Below are positions 18,103 through 27,571 of a stretch of DNA of 64,000 nucleotides, piece after piece. The stretch covers positions 1,759,501 through 1,823,500 of the forward strand of contig NZ_CP118611.1 of the NCBI RefSeq assembly GCF_028993555.1, written 5' to 3'. This DNA is from Ensifer adhaerens (GTDB lineage Bacteria > Pseudomonadota > Alphaproteobacteria > Rhizobiales > Rhizobiaceae). Position 1 is the stretch's first letter. Every line of letters starts with the position of its first letter. The notes under the pieces are model-generated. The model worked only from the letters and a program-made list of their open reading frames with translations, searched no databases and was not told the origin of the DNA. The translations under genes and the position numbers were made by a program.

Positions 18103-19695
18103 TCAGGATTTCTGGAACATGGCGAGCATGCGCCGTGTGACGAGGAAGCCGCCGACGATGTTGACCGTGGCGATCAGCACCGAGAGTGCCGCAAGCAGCA
18201 CCACCAGCCAGTTGGCTGACCCGATCTGCAGCAGCGCGCCGAGAATGACGATGCCGGAGACCGCATTGGTGACGGCCATCAGCGGCGTGTGCAGCGAATG
18301 CGAGACGTTCCAGATGACCTGGAAGCCGACGAAGCAGGCGAGCACGAAGACGACGAAGTGGCCCATGAAGGCTGGTGGCGCAAAGGCGCCGACGATGAGC
18401 AGCAGCGCCGTACCGACGGCAAGCAGTGCAAGCTGGCTCTTCGTCTGGGCCTTGAAGGCTGCGGCCTCTGAAGCGCGCTTTTCCTCCGGTGTCGGCTCCT
18501 TCACCTTCTCCTTTGGTTTCTGCGCCGCGATCGCGGCGATCTTCGGCGGCGGCGGCGGATAGGTGATCGCCCCGTCGAAGGTGACGGTCGCTCCACGGAT
18601 GACGTCGTCCTCCATGTTGTGGACGAGCTTGCCATCCTTGCCCGGCGTCAGGTCGGTCAGCATATGCCGGATGTTGGTGGCATAGAGCGTGGAGGCCTGC
18701 GCAGCCATGCGGCTCGGGAAGTCCGTGTAACCGATGACGATCACGCCATTGTCGGAGACGATGCGCTGATCGGCGACGGTGAGATCGCAGTTGCCGCCGC
18801 GTTCGGCGGCAAGGTCGACCACCACCGATCCCGGCTTCATCGCAGCCACCATGTCGGCAAGCCAGAGTTTCGGCGCATCGCGGCCGGGGATCAGCGCCGT
18901 GGTGATGACGATGTCGATCTGAGGTGCGAGCTCCCGGAACTTGGCAAGCTGCTTCTCGCGGAACTCTGGCGAGGACGGGGCCGCATAGCCACCGGTTGCC
19001 GCACCGTCCTGCTGAGCGCCCCCCTCGCCATCGGCAAAATCGAGATAGACGAACTCGGCCCCCATGCTTTCGATCTGCTCGGCGACCTCAGGGCGAACGT
19101 CGAACGCATAGGTCTGGGCACCAAGCGAGGTGGCAACGCCGATCGCGGCAAGACCGGCAACGCCGGCACCGATCACCAGCACCTTTGCCGGCGGCACCTT
19201 GCCGGCAGCCGTCACCTGGCCGGTGAAGAATCGGCCGAAGTTGTTGCCGGCCTCGATCACCGCGCGGTAGCCGGCGATGTTGGCCATCGACGACAGCGCA
19301 TCCATCTTCTGGGCGCGCGAGATGCGCGGCACCATGTCCATGGCGATGACGTTGGCGTCCTTCGACCGCGCAAGCTCCAGCAACTCACCGTTCTGGCCGG
19401 GATAGAAGAACGAGATCAGCGTCTTGTCCGCAGACAAATACGCAATCTCGGACGGCTGCGGTGGGCGCACCTTGACGATCACGTCAGCCGAGGCCCAGAG
19501 CGCCTCGGCTGACGTGGCCACCTCAACGCCCGCGGCCCGATAGGCGTCATCGGAAAAACCGGCCGCAACGCCGGCGCCCGTTTCGATGATGCTGCCATAA
19601 CCAAGTTTGGCAAGCTGCACCGCGCTGTCAGGTGTCAGTGCCACGCGCGCCTCACCTGCGGTTACCTCCCGCGGCGCACCAATTTTAATCGCCAT
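18103..19695 (-). CDS. pntA: NAD(P) transhydrogenase subunit alpha (fused form)
   Basis: The 530-residue protein combines the NAD(H)-binding alpha-1 domain (about 1-370; [20 protein letters not shown] at the N-terminus, [11 protein letters not shown] near 175) with the membrane alpha-2 part (about 430-525; three or four hydrophobic segments). [10 protein letters not shown] linker rich in Lys and Pro joins them. Many alphaproteobacteria split these into PntAA and PntAB; here they are fused as in E. coli. It is the first gene of the pntAB operon. A perfect palindrome lies 80 bases upstream. Confidence 0.96.
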   Translation of the reverse strand: MAIKIGAPREVTAGEARVALTPDSAVQLAKLGYGSIIETGAGVAAGFSDDAYRAAGVEVATSAEALWASADVIVKVRPPQPSEIAYLSADKTLISFFYPGQNGELLELARSKDANVIAMDMVPRISRAQKMDALSSMANIAGYRAVIEAGNNFGRFFTGQVTAAGKVPPAKVLVIGAGVAGLAAIGVATSLGAQTYAFDVRPEVAEQIESMGAEFVYLDFADGEGGAQQDGAATGGYAAPSSPEFREKQLAKFRELAPQIDIVITTALIPGRDAPKLWLADMVAAMKPGSVVVDLAAERGGNCDLTVADQRIVSDNGVIVIGYTDFPSRMAAQASTLYATNIRHMLTDLTPGKDGKLVHNMEDDVIRGATVTFDGAITYPPPPPKIAAIAAQKPKEKVKEPTPEEKRASEAAAFKAQTKSQLALLAVGTALLLIVGAFAPPAFMGHFVVFVLACFVGFQVIWNVSHSLHTPLMAVTNAVSGIVILGALLQIGSANWLVVLLAALSVLIATVNIVGGFLVTRRMLAMFQKS

Positions 19696-19775
19696 GCTTG
19701 TCTGTCCTCTCCCGCCGACTACGCAACGCCTATGTCCCTCAACAAATGCGACAGCAGAACATGCAGACTTAGAGA

Positions 19776-19789
19776 GTACTGTCCAGTAC
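19776..19789. promoter_or_regulatory. Palindrome upstream of pntA
   Basis: GTACTG and CAGTAC form a perfect inverted repeat with a two-base centre, 81 bases before the pntA start in an AT-richer region. It is a candidate operator. No binding protein can be named. Confidence 0.4.
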
Positions 19790-19843
19790 GGCTTGCCGCG
19801 AATCCGTCCATTCCTGTCGCTTTTTAGGTTTCCCTAAACGATT

Positions 19844-20125
19844 TTATTCGCCGGGCATGCCCCGGGAAGCCGGCGGCAGGCCTGGACAGCGGCGCCGCAT
19901 GGCGACGAAATCCGGGCGCGGCGGGCGGATGGCAGCGACGAATTCTTCAATCGTATCGCAGGGCACAATCTGGCCCTTCAGCTCGCCGGCTTCCGCGTAG
20001 AATTTGTGCGTCGCTTCGACGGGGCGGTTGAACACCGCGATCTTGTTGCCCTTTTCAGCGATGTTGAGCGCCAGGTTCGAGCCCATGACGCCGAGACCGA
20101 TTAGGCCGATTTCCGCCGGTGACAC
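19844..20125 (-). pseudogene. Truncated 6-phosphogluconate dehydrogenase, N-terminal fragment
   Basis: About the first 65 residues match the NADP-binding start of 6-phosphogluconate dehydrogenase (GLIGLGVMGSNLALNIAEKG, then VFNRPVEATHKFYAEAG and DTIEEFV). After A-A-I-R-P-P-R the frame turns into unrelated Arg/Pro-rich sequence and stops, so about 400 residues including the catalytic domain are missing. It follows the gluconate gene set, and an ancestral gnd there would have completed a gluconate-to-pentose phosphate route. A functional short protein is unlikely. Confidence 0.85.
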
Positions 20126-20237
20126 GTGATTGCCTCCTCGAGGAGATTGGACGCGAGCTATTGTTCTTCAACGAGGGTGATTGCGGCCCCATCGATCGGG
20201 GGAACCGGCCGATGGAGCCCCAGCCGAGGGATGAAGG

Positions 20238-21269
20238 CTAGAAGGCAAGTTGCACCTTCATCGAACGATTGCGGTCGCCGGCGGTCTCGAAGGCGCGCAC
20301 CGCGTCTTCCAGCGGGAAGATCCCGGTCAGGAGCGAGGTCAGGTCCACCCGGCCGGCATTGATGAGATCGACGGCAAGGCCAAACTCCTCGTGGAACCGG
20401 AACGTCCCGCGCATCTCGATCTCCTTCGCCACCACCAGGTTCTGCGGGATGGCGACATCGCCGCCAAGTCCGAGTTGGACGAGCACCGATCTCGGTTTGA
20501 GGACGTCGAGGCCAGAGCGCACCGCCTGCGCATTGCCCGAGGCCTCGAACTGAACGTCGAAATAGCCCTTATTTGCCGAATAGGCTGCGAGGCGATCGGG
20601 ATTGTTGGCGACATTGATCACCCGGTCCGCACCGATCGATAGCGCCTTGTCGAGCACACCGTCCATGACGTCGGTCGCGACGATCTCGCGCGCGCCGTGA
20701 ACACGCGCGGCGATGATCGCCAGTGCCCCGATCGGCCCGCAGCCGGTGACCAGAACCCGCTTGCCGAGCAGAGAGCCGGCGCGCGAAACGGCGTGAAGCG
20801 TCACCGCAAAGGGTTCGGCCATTGCCGCCTCGTTGCTCGAGACGCCGTCAGCGATCTTGTGGCACTGCCACGCCTCGGCGACCAGGCGCTGCCGGAACGC
20901 CCCCTGGATATGAGGCATCGGCATGGCGCTGCCGTAGAAGCGCATGTTCAGGCAATGGTTCTGCTGGCCGCGCTGGCAATAGTCGCAAGCCCCGCAGGGG
21001 CGGCTCGGCGACACCGCCACCCGGTCGCCGACGGCCAAAGTCGAGACCCCTGAACCGAGCGCCTTCACCGTGCCGGCAACCTCGTGGCCGAGGATCATCG
21101 GCTCGCGCAAGCGCACCGTACCGAAGCCGCCATGATTGTAGTAGTGAAGATCCGATCCGCAGATACCGCCGGCCTCGATCTGGACCTCGACCTGGCCCGC
21201 CCCCAAGGCTTCGAGCTCACAATCCTCGATCCGCAAATCCTTGGCGGCGTGAATAACAACGGCTTTCAT
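20238..21269 (-). CDS. idnD: L-idonate 5-dehydrogenase, zinc alcohol dehydrogenase family
   Basis: This 343-residue zinc-dependent medium-chain dehydrogenase has catalytic zinc ligands in GGICGSDLHYY and GHEVAG, a structural zinc site CGACDYCQRGQQNHC, and an NAD fold at GCGPIGALA. Sequence style and the adjacent gluconate 5-dehydrogenase and gluconokinase genes indicate L-idonate 5-dehydrogenase, which makes 5-ketogluconate from L-idonate. A related polyol dehydrogenase function is possible. It is the last intact gene of the operon, nine bases after the 2-hydroxyacid dehydrogenase. Confidence 0.88.
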   Translation of the reverse strand: MKAVVIHAAKDLRIEDCELEALGAGQVEVQIEAGGICGSDLHYYNHGGFGTVRLREPMILGHEVAGTVKALGSGVSTLAVGDRVAVSPSRPCGACDYCQRGQQNHCLNMRFYGSAMPMPHIQGAFRQRLVAEAWQCHKIADGVSSNEAAMAEPFAVTLHAVSRAGSLLGKRVLVTGCGPIGALAIIAARVHGAREIVATDVMDGVLDKALSIGADRVINVANNPDRLAAYSANKGYFDVQFEASGNAQAVRSGLDVLKPRSVLVQLGLGGDVAIPQNLVVAKEIEMRGTFRFHEEFGLAVDLINAGRVDLTSLLTGIFPLEDAVRAFETAGDRNRSMKVQLAF

Positions 21270-21278
21270 CTTATGGCC

Positions 21279-22226
21279 TCAGACGACAGGGGTGGGCAGG
21301 GCTTGGCCGGCAAAATGCGCAGCGAGATTGTCGCGCACGAGCTTGCCCATCGCCTTGCGGGTTTCGATCGTGCCGGAGGCGTGGTGCGGCTGCAGCAGGA
21401 CATTGTCGAGCTTCAGGAAGCGGGGATTGAGCTTCGGCTCGCCTTCAAAGACATCGAGCCCCGCCGAACCCAGCGCACCGCTTTCGAGCGCATCGAGCAG
21501 CGCCTCCTCGTCGATGTTGGAGGCCCGCGAGATGTTGATCAGCATGCCTTCCGGACCGAGCGCCTCGATCACTTGCTTCGAGACGATGTGGCGTGTCGCG
21601 GCAGAGGCCGCGAGCGTCACGAACAACACGTCGGAGCGTTCTGCCAATGCGACGGGATCGGCGACGAAGGTCATGCCGTCCGCATAGGGTTTCTCGGAGA
21701 CGTCGCTATAGGCGATGTCCATGTCGAAACCCTTTACGCGCTTGGCCACCTCAAAGCCGATGCGACCGAGGCCGAGCACGCCGGCCCGCTGCCCCCAGAC
21801 CCGTCGCTTCAGCGGGTAGAGGCCCTTGGCTGCCCAGCTTCCGTCCTTGACCCAGCTTTCCGCACCGATCATGCCGCGCGATTGGCAAAGCATCATCGCG
21901 ACGCCGAGATCAGCAACGTCGTTGGTCAACACATCAGGGGTGTTGGTAACGCGAATGCCGCGCTCGCGGCAAGCGACGAGATCAACGGCGTCATAGCCGA
22001 CACCGTAGACGGAGACGATCTTGACTTGCGGCAGCCGGCCGATCAGATCCGCCGACGCACCAATCTCGCCTCGAGTGGCGATCGCCTGGATCTTCGGCCC
22101 ATGTGCTCTCAGGAAGGTATCCCGATCCTCGGCCTCGTAGATCTTGTGGACCGCATAGCGCGCTTCAAGTTCCACCAGATCCCAATCCGGATAGGGACCC
22201 ATCAGCAGGATGTCCGGTTTCGTCAT
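21279..22226 (-). CDS. D-isomer-specific 2-hydroxyacid dehydrogenase
   Basis: This 315-residue enzyme carries the family NAD motif GLGRIGFEVAKR, catalytic Arg in NISRAS, Glu in the E-G-E-P-K-L-N-P stretch, and His in QPHHASGT. The likely role is reduction of a 2-keto acid such as hydroxypyruvate, glyoxylate or 2-ketogluconate; the last would fit the gluconate context. Its start overlaps the gntK stop by one base, showing translational coupling. Cytoplasmic, normal length. Confidence 0.9.
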   Translation of the reverse strand: MTKPDILLMGPYPDWDLVELEARYAVHKIYEAEDRDTFLRAHGPKIQAIATRGEIGASADLIGRLPQVKIVSVYGVGYDAVDLVACRERGIRVTNTPDVLTNDVADLGVAMMLCQSRGMIGAESWVKDGSWAAKGLYPLKRRVWGQRAGVLGLGRIGFEVAKRVKGFDMDIAYSDVSEKPYADGMTFVADPVALAERSDVLFVTLAASAATRHIVSKQVIEALGPEGMLINISRASNIDEEALLDALESGALGSAGLDVFEGEPKLNPRFLKLDNVLLQPHHASGTIETRKAMGKLVRDNLAAHFAGQALPTPVV

Positions 22227-22822
22227 CAGTTTCCTCCCGTGGTTTGTTCACTGGCGCTGCGACCCGCGCGGATCGCCAGCGTGTTCATCGCCAGCGCTAC
22301 GATGCGCTCCAGCGACTGATCGATTTCGATGGTAACGACGTCCGCCTCCCCCGATGGCAGTTCGAGGGTGGCAAGCTGGCTGTCGAGCAGCGACAGCGGC
22401 ATGTAGTGGCCCTTTCGCTCACCGAGCCGCGCGGCAAGCAGCGCTCGGCTCCCCCGCAGGAAGACGAAGGTGATCGGCTGCCAAGCGACTTCGCGAAGAC
22501 GTTGGCGGTAGGTGCGCTTCAGGGCCGAGCACGACACGACGGTCGCGGTCGAACTGGCCAGTCGGCTGCCAACCTCGTCGAGCCAGGGCCAGCGATCGGC
22601 GTCGGTCAACGGGATGCCGCTGCGCATCTTTTCGACATTGGCGACCGAATGCAGGCTGTCGCCCTCGATGAAACGCGCGCCGAGATAGCTTGCAAGCCGC
22701 TCGCCGATCGCCGACTTGCCGCAACCCGATACGCCCATAACGACGACCGGGCCAAAGCCGAGGCAGACCTCAGAGGCTGGTAGTGATGCCGCCATCGACA
22801 TAGAGCGTGTGTCCGTTGACAA
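22226..22822 (-). CDS. gntK: Gluconokinase
   Basis: The kinase has up to 198 residues, with P-loop GVSGCGKS near residue 31 and gluconokinase signatures EGDSLHS, CSALKRTYR and RKGHYMPLSLLDSQ. It phosphorylates D-gluconate to 6-phosphogluconate. The frame begins 53 bases inside the upstream SDR gene. In-frame ATGs at 22801 and 22795 still overlap it, so translational coupling is likely whichever start is used. It acts downstream of the gluconate 5-dehydrogenase reaction. Confidence 0.9.
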   Translation of the reverse strand: MSTDTRSMSMAASLPASEVCLGFGPVVVMGVSGCGKSAIGERLASYLGARFIEGDSLHSVANVEKMRSGIPLTDADRWPWLDEVGSRLASSTATVVSCSALKRTYRQRLREVAWQPITFVFLRGSRALLAARLGERKGHYMPLSLLDSQLATLELPSGEADVVTIEIDQSLERIVALAMNTLAIRAGRSASEQTTGGN

Positions 22823-23537
22823 AAGAGGAGGCGTTGCTCGCTAGGAACACCGCGGCACCCACGAGTTCTTCGACGTCGCCCCAGCGGGCGGCCGGCGTGC
22901 GCTTTTCCAGCCAGGATGAAAACTCGGCGCTATCAACCAAGGCCTGGTTCAACGGCGTCTTGAAGTAGCCGGGCGCGATCGCATTCACCTGCAAGCCATA
23001 CTTTGCCCAGTCGGTGCACATGCCGCGTGTCAGGTTCTTCACCGCGCCCTTGGTCGCTGTGTAAGGGGCGATCGACGGGCGGGCGAGCTCGCTCTGCACC
23101 GAGGCGATGTTGATGATCTTGCCGGCGCCGCGGCCAATCATGTGCCGGGCGACCGCCTGGCCGACATAAAAGACGCTCGAAACATTGGTCTTCAGCAGTT
23201 GTTCCCAGCGGTCGACCGGGAAATCCTCAAGCGGCGCGCGGAACTGCATGCCGGCGTTGTTGACGAGGATATCGATGGCGCCGATATCCTGCTCGATCTG
23301 ATCGACGCCACGTTTTACCGCTTCGGCATCGGTGACGTCGAAATCGGCGACATCGACCAAGTGGCCGGCCTCCTTCAATGCGGCAGCGGCCGCATCAAGC
23401 TTTAGACGGTCGCGACCGTTGAGCACGAGGGCGGCACCGTGCTCGGCGAGACCGCGCGCCAGCGCAAGCCCGATACCCTGCGACGAGCCCGTCACCAGGG
23501 CGCGACGGCCCTTGAGGTCGAAAAGTGGGAATGACAA
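22770..23537 (-). CDS. SDR oxidoreductase, gluconate 5-dehydrogenase-like
   Basis: This 255-residue short-chain dehydrogenase has cofactor motif TGSSQGIG, NNAG, and active-site Tyr/Lys in YTATKG. The sequence closely follows the gluconate 5-dehydrogenase (IdnO) pattern (N-V-S-S-V-F-Y-V-G, APGYFKTPLN, PAARWGD). It interconverts 5-ketogluconate and D-gluconate. The start codon is TTG at 23537, supported by AAGGAG seven bases upstream. It precedes gntK, 2-hydroxyacid dehydrogenase and idnD in one operon. Confidence 0.9.
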   Translation of the reverse strand: MSFPLFDLKGRRALVTGSSQGIGLALARGLAEHGAALVLNGRDRLKLDAAAAALKEAGHLVDVADFDVTDAEAVKRGVDQIEQDIGAIDILVNNAGMQFRAPLEDFPVDRWEQLLKTNVSSVFYVGQAVARHMIGRGAGKIINIASVQSELARPSIAPYTATKGAVKNLTRGMCTDWAKYGLQVNAIAPGYFKTPLNQALVDSAEFSSWLEKRTPAARWGDVEELVGAAVFLASNASSFVNGHTLYVDGGITTSL

Positions 23538-23590
23538 ACCAGTTCTCCTTCACCGCCGGGCGCCTCGCATGAGACGCCCCGGCTCATAGG

Positions 23591-24265
23591 TCAGCCTTCG
23601 ACCACGAGCCCTTTTGCCTTCAGCACCGGCTCGAGATTGCTGACTTCGATGACCGACTTTCCCGCCTTGTATGCGGCGATGTACTCGGCTTCGGCATCTT
23701 CTCGCGCTTGCGACAGCTTGGCGACCTCAAACGCTTCTTCACGCCGCACAACGACCAGGCCATCCGCGTCGCCGACGATGATGTCGCCGGGATGGACAAC
23801 CTCTCCACCGATGATGATCGCATCGTTGGTGGAGGTCAGCGTTTCCTTGACCGTGCCTTTGATGCAGACGCTCAGCGAAAACACCGGGAAGCCGAGTTCG
23901 CGCAATTGCATCGTGTCGCGCACGCCGCTGTCGGTCACAAGGCCGCCAATGCCCTTGGCGAGGCACGCGTTGGCCAGCACATCGCCGAACGATCCCGCCT
24001 CTTCGTATTCGCCCGCCGAAACGACGATGATGTCGCCCGGCTGAGCGTAGTTGATTGCAAGCTGCAGCATGATGTTGTCGCGAGGTGCGCAACGGACCGT
24101 GAAGGCCGGACCGCAAAGCCTCATGCGGTAGTCAACAGGCTTGATGCGGGAGGACAGTGCCCCCCGACGTCCCTGTGCCTCATGGATCGTAGCCGGTGAG
24201 AACCTGGCCACCGCTTCCACTTCAGCGGCACTCGGGCGAACGGGCATTTTCTTGATATGCGTCAT
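23591..24265 (-). CDS. RraA/HMG aldolase family protein
   Basis: This 224-residue protein belongs to the RraA-like family. It has GGLVTDSGVRD, whose Arg/Asp pair binds metal and oxaloacetate or pyruvate moieties in 4-hydroxy-4-methyl-2-oxoglutarate/4-carboxy-4-hydroxy-2-oxoadipate aldolases, and HPGDIIVGDADG. It lacks obvious RNase E-inhibitor features. Such genes often sit in sugar-acid operons as class II aldolases or oxaloacetate decarboxylases. The start at 24265 is preferred over the longer frame to 24298 because the similarity begins at MTHIKKMPV. It lies between the transporter and the idonate/gluconate genes. Confidence 0.85.
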   Translation of the reverse strand: MTHIKKMPVRPSAAEVEAVARFSPATIHEAQGRRGALSSRIKPVDYRMRLCGPAFTVRCAPRDNIMLQLAINYAQPGDIIVVSAGEYEEAGSFGDVLANACLAKGIGGLVTDSGVRDTMQLRELGFPVFSLSVCIKGTVKETLTSTNDAIIIGGEVVHPGDIIVGDADGLVVVRREEAFEVAKLSQAREDAEAEYIAAYKAGKSVIEVSNLEPVLKAKGLVVEG

Positions 24266-24365
24266 GATTTTTCCCACGGGTGGTCGCGGCGGGCGCAACG
24301 CCCGCCGTTTGCGTTGTTCAAGACATTCGGAAGAACGGGGGTCGCTTACGCGAGACCCGGCCCCA

Positions 24366-25202
24366 TCAGGGGATCGGGTCGAACTTCAGTTCGGAGAGCG
24401 GTGCAACCTTATCAGTGCGAGCCATCTTGTATTCGGTGTTCGGGCCGAGCCATTTGTCCCAGATCTGGTTGATCTCGCCGCTGTCGTCGAGCTTGCGCAG
24501 CACTTCGTTGATCTTGGACGTCAGTGCCGGCTGATCCTTTGCCATGCCAATGCCGATTGGCTGGAACAACATCGGCTCGGGGATCATGCGCATTTGCTTG
24601 CCGCGGGTCTTCGATTCGTTGACCAGCTTGGTGGTGGTCATGGTGTTGGCGACCATACCGCGCGCCTTGCCCTGCTGCACGGCGAGGTAGGCCGATGCCG
24701 TGTCCTGGAAGGTAAGCGGGTCAGACTTGTTGAGCTTGATCGACATCTCCGAAGTCGAGCCCTTGGTGGAGGCGAGGCGCTGGCCGACATAGTCGGTCTT
24801 TGCCTTACCGGCATCGTCCGCAGGCACGATCAGCATTTCCTTGGCCAGATAATAGGGATCGCTGAACTGGATCTGTTCAGCACGGCTCTGGGTATAGGCA
24901 AGGTTGGCGACAGTGATATCGACCCGACCGAGCTTGACCTCCGGCACGCGGGCTTCGACAGAGACCGGCTTGATCTCGGCCTTCACGCCGAGTTCGCGGG
25001 CGATCGCGCCGCAAAGATCGACGTCGAAGCCGACCATTTCGCGCGTCTTTGCGTCCGGAGCGGCAAACGGGGGCACGTCTGCGAAGGTCGCGCACCGCAA
25101 TGTCTTGTTCGTGATGATGTCTTCAAGCTGATCGGCCTTGGCGGGACCTGCGAGCGCCGCCGCCGCAACCGTCATTCCGAGGATAAGATGCCTGCACTTC
25201 AT
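24366..25202 (-). CDS. Polar amino-acid ABC transporter, substrate-binding protein
   Basis: This 278-residue periplasmic binding protein of the SBP_bac_3 family has a cleavable signal peptide (MKCRHLILGMTVAAAALAG, cut after A-K-A). The domain starts near TLRCATFADVPPFAA and contains GFDVDLCGAIARELG and the closing ILRKLDDSGEINQIWDKW-type tail. The start at 25202 is chosen because AAGGAG lies seven bases upstream; the frame runs on to 25463 without protein character. It works with the ATPase and permeases encoded just upstream, from which a palindromic repeat separates it. The ligand is unknown; amino or sugar-amino acids are plausible. Confidence 0.92.
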   Translation of the reverse strand: MKCRHLILGMTVAAAALAGPAKADQLEDIITNKTLRCATFADVPPFAAPDAKTREMVGFDVDLCGAIARELGVKAEIKPVSVEARVPEVKLGRVDITVANLAYTQSRAEQIQFSDPYYLAKEMLIVPADDAGKAKTDYVGQRLASTKGSTSEMSIKLNKSDPLTFQDTASAYLAVQQGKARGMVANTMTTTKLVNESKTRGKQMRMIPEPMLFQPIGIGMAKDQPALTSKINEVLRKLDDSGEINQIWDKWLGPNTEYKMARTDKVAPLSELKFDPIP

Positions 25203-25236
25203 TGCTGTTCTCCTTCGTTGTTGGTTATTGCGTGGT

Positions 25237-25337
25237 CTAGAGCGCCGTGCGTTCATATGAACGCACAAAGGACGCTCTAGCACTTTGATTCTAGAGCATC
25301 TTTCTGCCATCAAGTGATTCACTTGAGGGCAGGATGC
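25237..25337. repeat. Double nested palindrome, rhizobial intergenic repeat type
   Basis: There are two adjacent hairpins. The first (25237-25280) has outer arms CTAGAGCG / CGCTCTAG and an inner perfect 20-base palindrome whose half is GTGCGTTCAT. The second (25296-25337) has nested arms GCATC / GATGC, CTGCC / GGCAG and TCAAGTG / CACTTGA. CTAGAGC-type ends are typical of Rhizobiaceae intergenic mosaic elements. It fills the gap between the ATPase stop and the binding-protein start and may set differential mRNA stability. Confidence 0.75.
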
Positions 25338-25338
25338 A

Positions 25339-26106
25339 CTAGTGGCGCAGGTCCGCGAGGAACCGTTGCGCGCGCGGATGTCTGGGATTCTTGAAGAATT
25401 CCTCAGGCGTTGCTGTCTCGATGATCTGGCCTGCATCGATGAACCAGATGCGGTCAGCGACATCGCGGGCGAAACCCATTTCGTGTGTGACGCACATCAT
25501 GGTCATGCCTTCGGCGGCGAGAGACTTCATGACGTTCAGCACTTCGCCGACCATTTCCGGGTCGAGCGCGCTGGTCGGTTCATCGAACAGCATGACAGGC
25601 GGCTCCATGGCGAGCGCGCGTGCGATCGCCACACGCTGCTGCTGCCCACCGGAAAGCTGACCCGGATAGGAGTTTGCCTTTTCGCGAAGGCCGACGCGAT
25701 CAAGCAGCTTCAAAGCCTTCTCGTGCGCCTCCGCCGGCGCCACCCCCTTCACCCGGATCGGGGACATCGCTACATTGTCGACCGCGGACAAGTGCGGAAA
25801 GAGGTTGAAGCTCTGGAAGACGAAGCCGATGCGGCTGCGCAGCCGGTTGAGGTCCCGCCCGCTCATCTGCGCATGCACGTCCTGCCCTTCGAAGAAGATC
25901 GAGCCGCTGTTGATCTCCTCGAGCCGGTTTACGGTGCGGATCAAGGTCGACTTGCCCGAGCCGGAGGGACCGCAGATGACGACCACTTCCCCGCGCGCCA
26001 CTGTCGCGTCGATCCCTTTCAGGACGTCGTAGTCGCCATAGCTCTTGCGGACATCGGCGAGCCGGATCGCCTGATCCTTTGCAAAGGTGGAGGGTGACGC
26101 GGTCAT
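25339..26106 (-). CDS. Polar amino-acid ABC transporter, ATP-binding protein
   Basis: This 255-residue GlnQ-type ATPase has Walker [11 protein letters not shown] loop in FQSFNLFPH, signature LSGGQQQR, Walker [14 protein letters not shown] and switch His in VTHEMGF. It energises uptake through the two permeases encoded just upstream. Its ATG overlaps the preceding permease stop by four bases (ATGA). Normal length, with no missing motif. Confidence 0.96.
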   Translation of the reverse strand: MTASPSTFAKDQAIRLADVRKSYGDYDVLKGIDATVARGEVVVICGPSGSGKSTLIRTVNRLEEINSGSIFFEGQDVHAQMSGRDLNRLRSRIGFVFQSFNLFPHLSAVDNVAMSPIRVKGVAPAEAHEKALKLLDRVGLREKANSYPGQLSGGQQQRVAIARALAMEPPVMLFDEPTSALDPEMVGEVLNVMKSLAAEGMTMMCVTHEMGFARDVADRIWFIDAGQIIETATPEEFFKNPRHPRAQRFLADLRH

Positions 26107-26867
26107 GGCTGCTCCGTGGCGTTCGGTGTCAGGGAAATCGGCAACTGCCCGCGGCGCTTAGGGGCAACAAGGCCAGCGCGCCGGCGTGTAATGCGCCGCT
26201 CGACGACGTTGGTGAGCCAGGTGAGCGACCAGCAGATCACGTAGTAGGTCAGCGCCAGGATGAGGAAGACCTGGAAGGGCTGCGTGAGGAGCTGGTTGTT
26301 GACTTGGCTGGCAGCGAAGGTCAGGTCCGGCACGTTGATGACATAGCCGAGCGTCGTGTCCTTGATGGTGGCGACGAAGGTCGACAGCATGCTCGGGATC
26401 ATGTTGTAGAGCGCCTGCGGCAGGATCACGTAGCGCATCGCACTAAGATAGCTGTGACCGAGCGCACGAGCCGCATCCATCTGCCCTTGCCCCAAGGCAA
26501 CAATGCCTGCGCGGATGATCTCGCTCAGGAACGCGCCCTGGTAGACGACCAGGGTCGTCAGCATGGTGAGAAAGCTCGGCACGTCGGCGCCGGTCAGAAG
26601 CGGCACGAGGAAATAGCTCCACAGCACCAGCATCAGGAGCGGCACGCCGCGGGTGACGTAGACGAGCACGGTCACCGGCCAACGCAGGATCCGGTATTTC
26701 GACAGCCTGGCGAAGGCGAGAAGGATCGCGAACGGGAAGGCAATCGCGATGCTGAGCGCCGAAAGGATCAGTGTGTTGGCAAGGCCGCCGAGCGGACCGT
26801 TCGGGTACTGCCCGATAAGGAGCAGCAGCCAGTATTCGTCGACGATGGCGATCAGGTCATGGATCAT
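26103..26867 (-). CDS. Polar amino-acid ABC transporter permease
   Basis: The 254-residue membrane protein has about five hydrophobic segments and the His/Glu/Gln-type EAA loop ([20 protein letters not shown] then [12 protein letters not shown]). It is one of two inner-membrane subunits forming the translocation path. ATGA overlaps join it to the neighbouring permease and to the ATPase gene. The C-terminus extends about 30 basic residues beyond the last membrane segment. Confidence 0.95.
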   Translation of the reverse strand: MIHDLIAIVDEYWLLLLIGQYPNGPLGGLANTLILSALSIAIAFPFAILLAFARLSKYRILRWPVTVLVYVTRGVPLLMLVLWSYFLVPLLTGADVPSFLTMLTTLVVYQGAFLSEIIRAGIVALGQGQMDAARALGHSYLSAMRYVILPQALYNMIPSMLSTFVATIKDTTLGYVINVPDLTFAASQVNNQLLTQPFQVFLILALTYYVICWSLTWLTNVVERRITRRRAGLVAPKRRGQLPISLTPNATEQP

Positions 26868-27571
26868 CTTCTTGCTCCATTCGCCGGATCAGCACGCCAA
26901 GTGAGGTAGGCACCGGCGGCCATGATCAGAAGCGAGAAGAAGAGATAGAGGACCGTACCGATCAGGTAGATTTCGAAGGTTCGGAAGGAGAGGTTCTCGA
27001 TCTCCTTGACCGCATGGGTCAGCTCCGGGGCGCCGATCACGATGGCAAGGCTGCTGTTCTTGAAGAGCGAGACGCTATGATTGACGAGCGCCGGCAAGGC
27101 ATTACGAACACCCTGCGGAATCAGCACGAAGCGCATCGCGGAGAGGTAACCGTGCCCAAGGGCGCGTGCGGCCTCCATCTGGCCCGGATTGACCGAGCGA
27201 AGGCCGGAGCGCAGATCCTCGCTGAAGTAGGCAGCCTGGCAGAGACCGAGGCCAACGACGGCAAAGATCATTTCTGCCGAATGCGCGGAAAGCCAGTCGG
27301 AAAGGCCTGAGGGCAGGATGGTGTAGATGCCGAAATACCAGAGCATGAGCTGCACGAGCGTCGGCACATTCCGGTGGTAGGAAACGTAGGCTGCGACAAC
27401 CGCATTGCCGATGCGACCGGGAGAAAACCGGATCGCCAGCAAGATAACTGCGAGCGTCATCGCCAAGGTCCACGAGCACACGGCGATGATGAAGGTCATC
27501 TCGATGCCATGCACCAGCATGGCCACGTATTCCGGGTTCCCGAGGATCGCGGCGAGTTCGAAGCCCGTCAC
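26864..27571 (-). CDS. Polar amino-acid ABC transporter permease
   Basis: This 235-residue permease of the HisM/GlnP family has about five membrane segments and the EAA loop GQMEAARALGHGYLSAMRFV followed by LIPQGVRNALP. The start is GTG at 27571, overlapping the upstream SDR stop by four bases (GTGA). It pairs with the downstream permease. Confidence 0.95.
   Translation of the reverse strand: MTGFELAAILGNPEYVAMLVHGIEMTFIIAVCSWTLAMTLAVILLAIRFSPGRIGNAVVAAYVSYHRNVPTLVQLMLWYFGIYTILPSGLSDWLSAHSAEMIFAVVGLGLCQAAYFSEDLRSGLRSVNPGQMEAARALGHGYLSAMRFVLIPQGVRNALPALVNHSVSLFKNSSLAIVIGAPELTHAVKEIENLSFRTFEIYLIGTVLYLFFSLLIMAAGAYLTWRADPANGARR

Noticed and set aside
16902..18140. 412-codon plus-strand open frame
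   Set aside because: Antisense to pntB; rich in Asp, His and Arg in a pattern typical of a shadow of a hydrophobic membrane protein gene.
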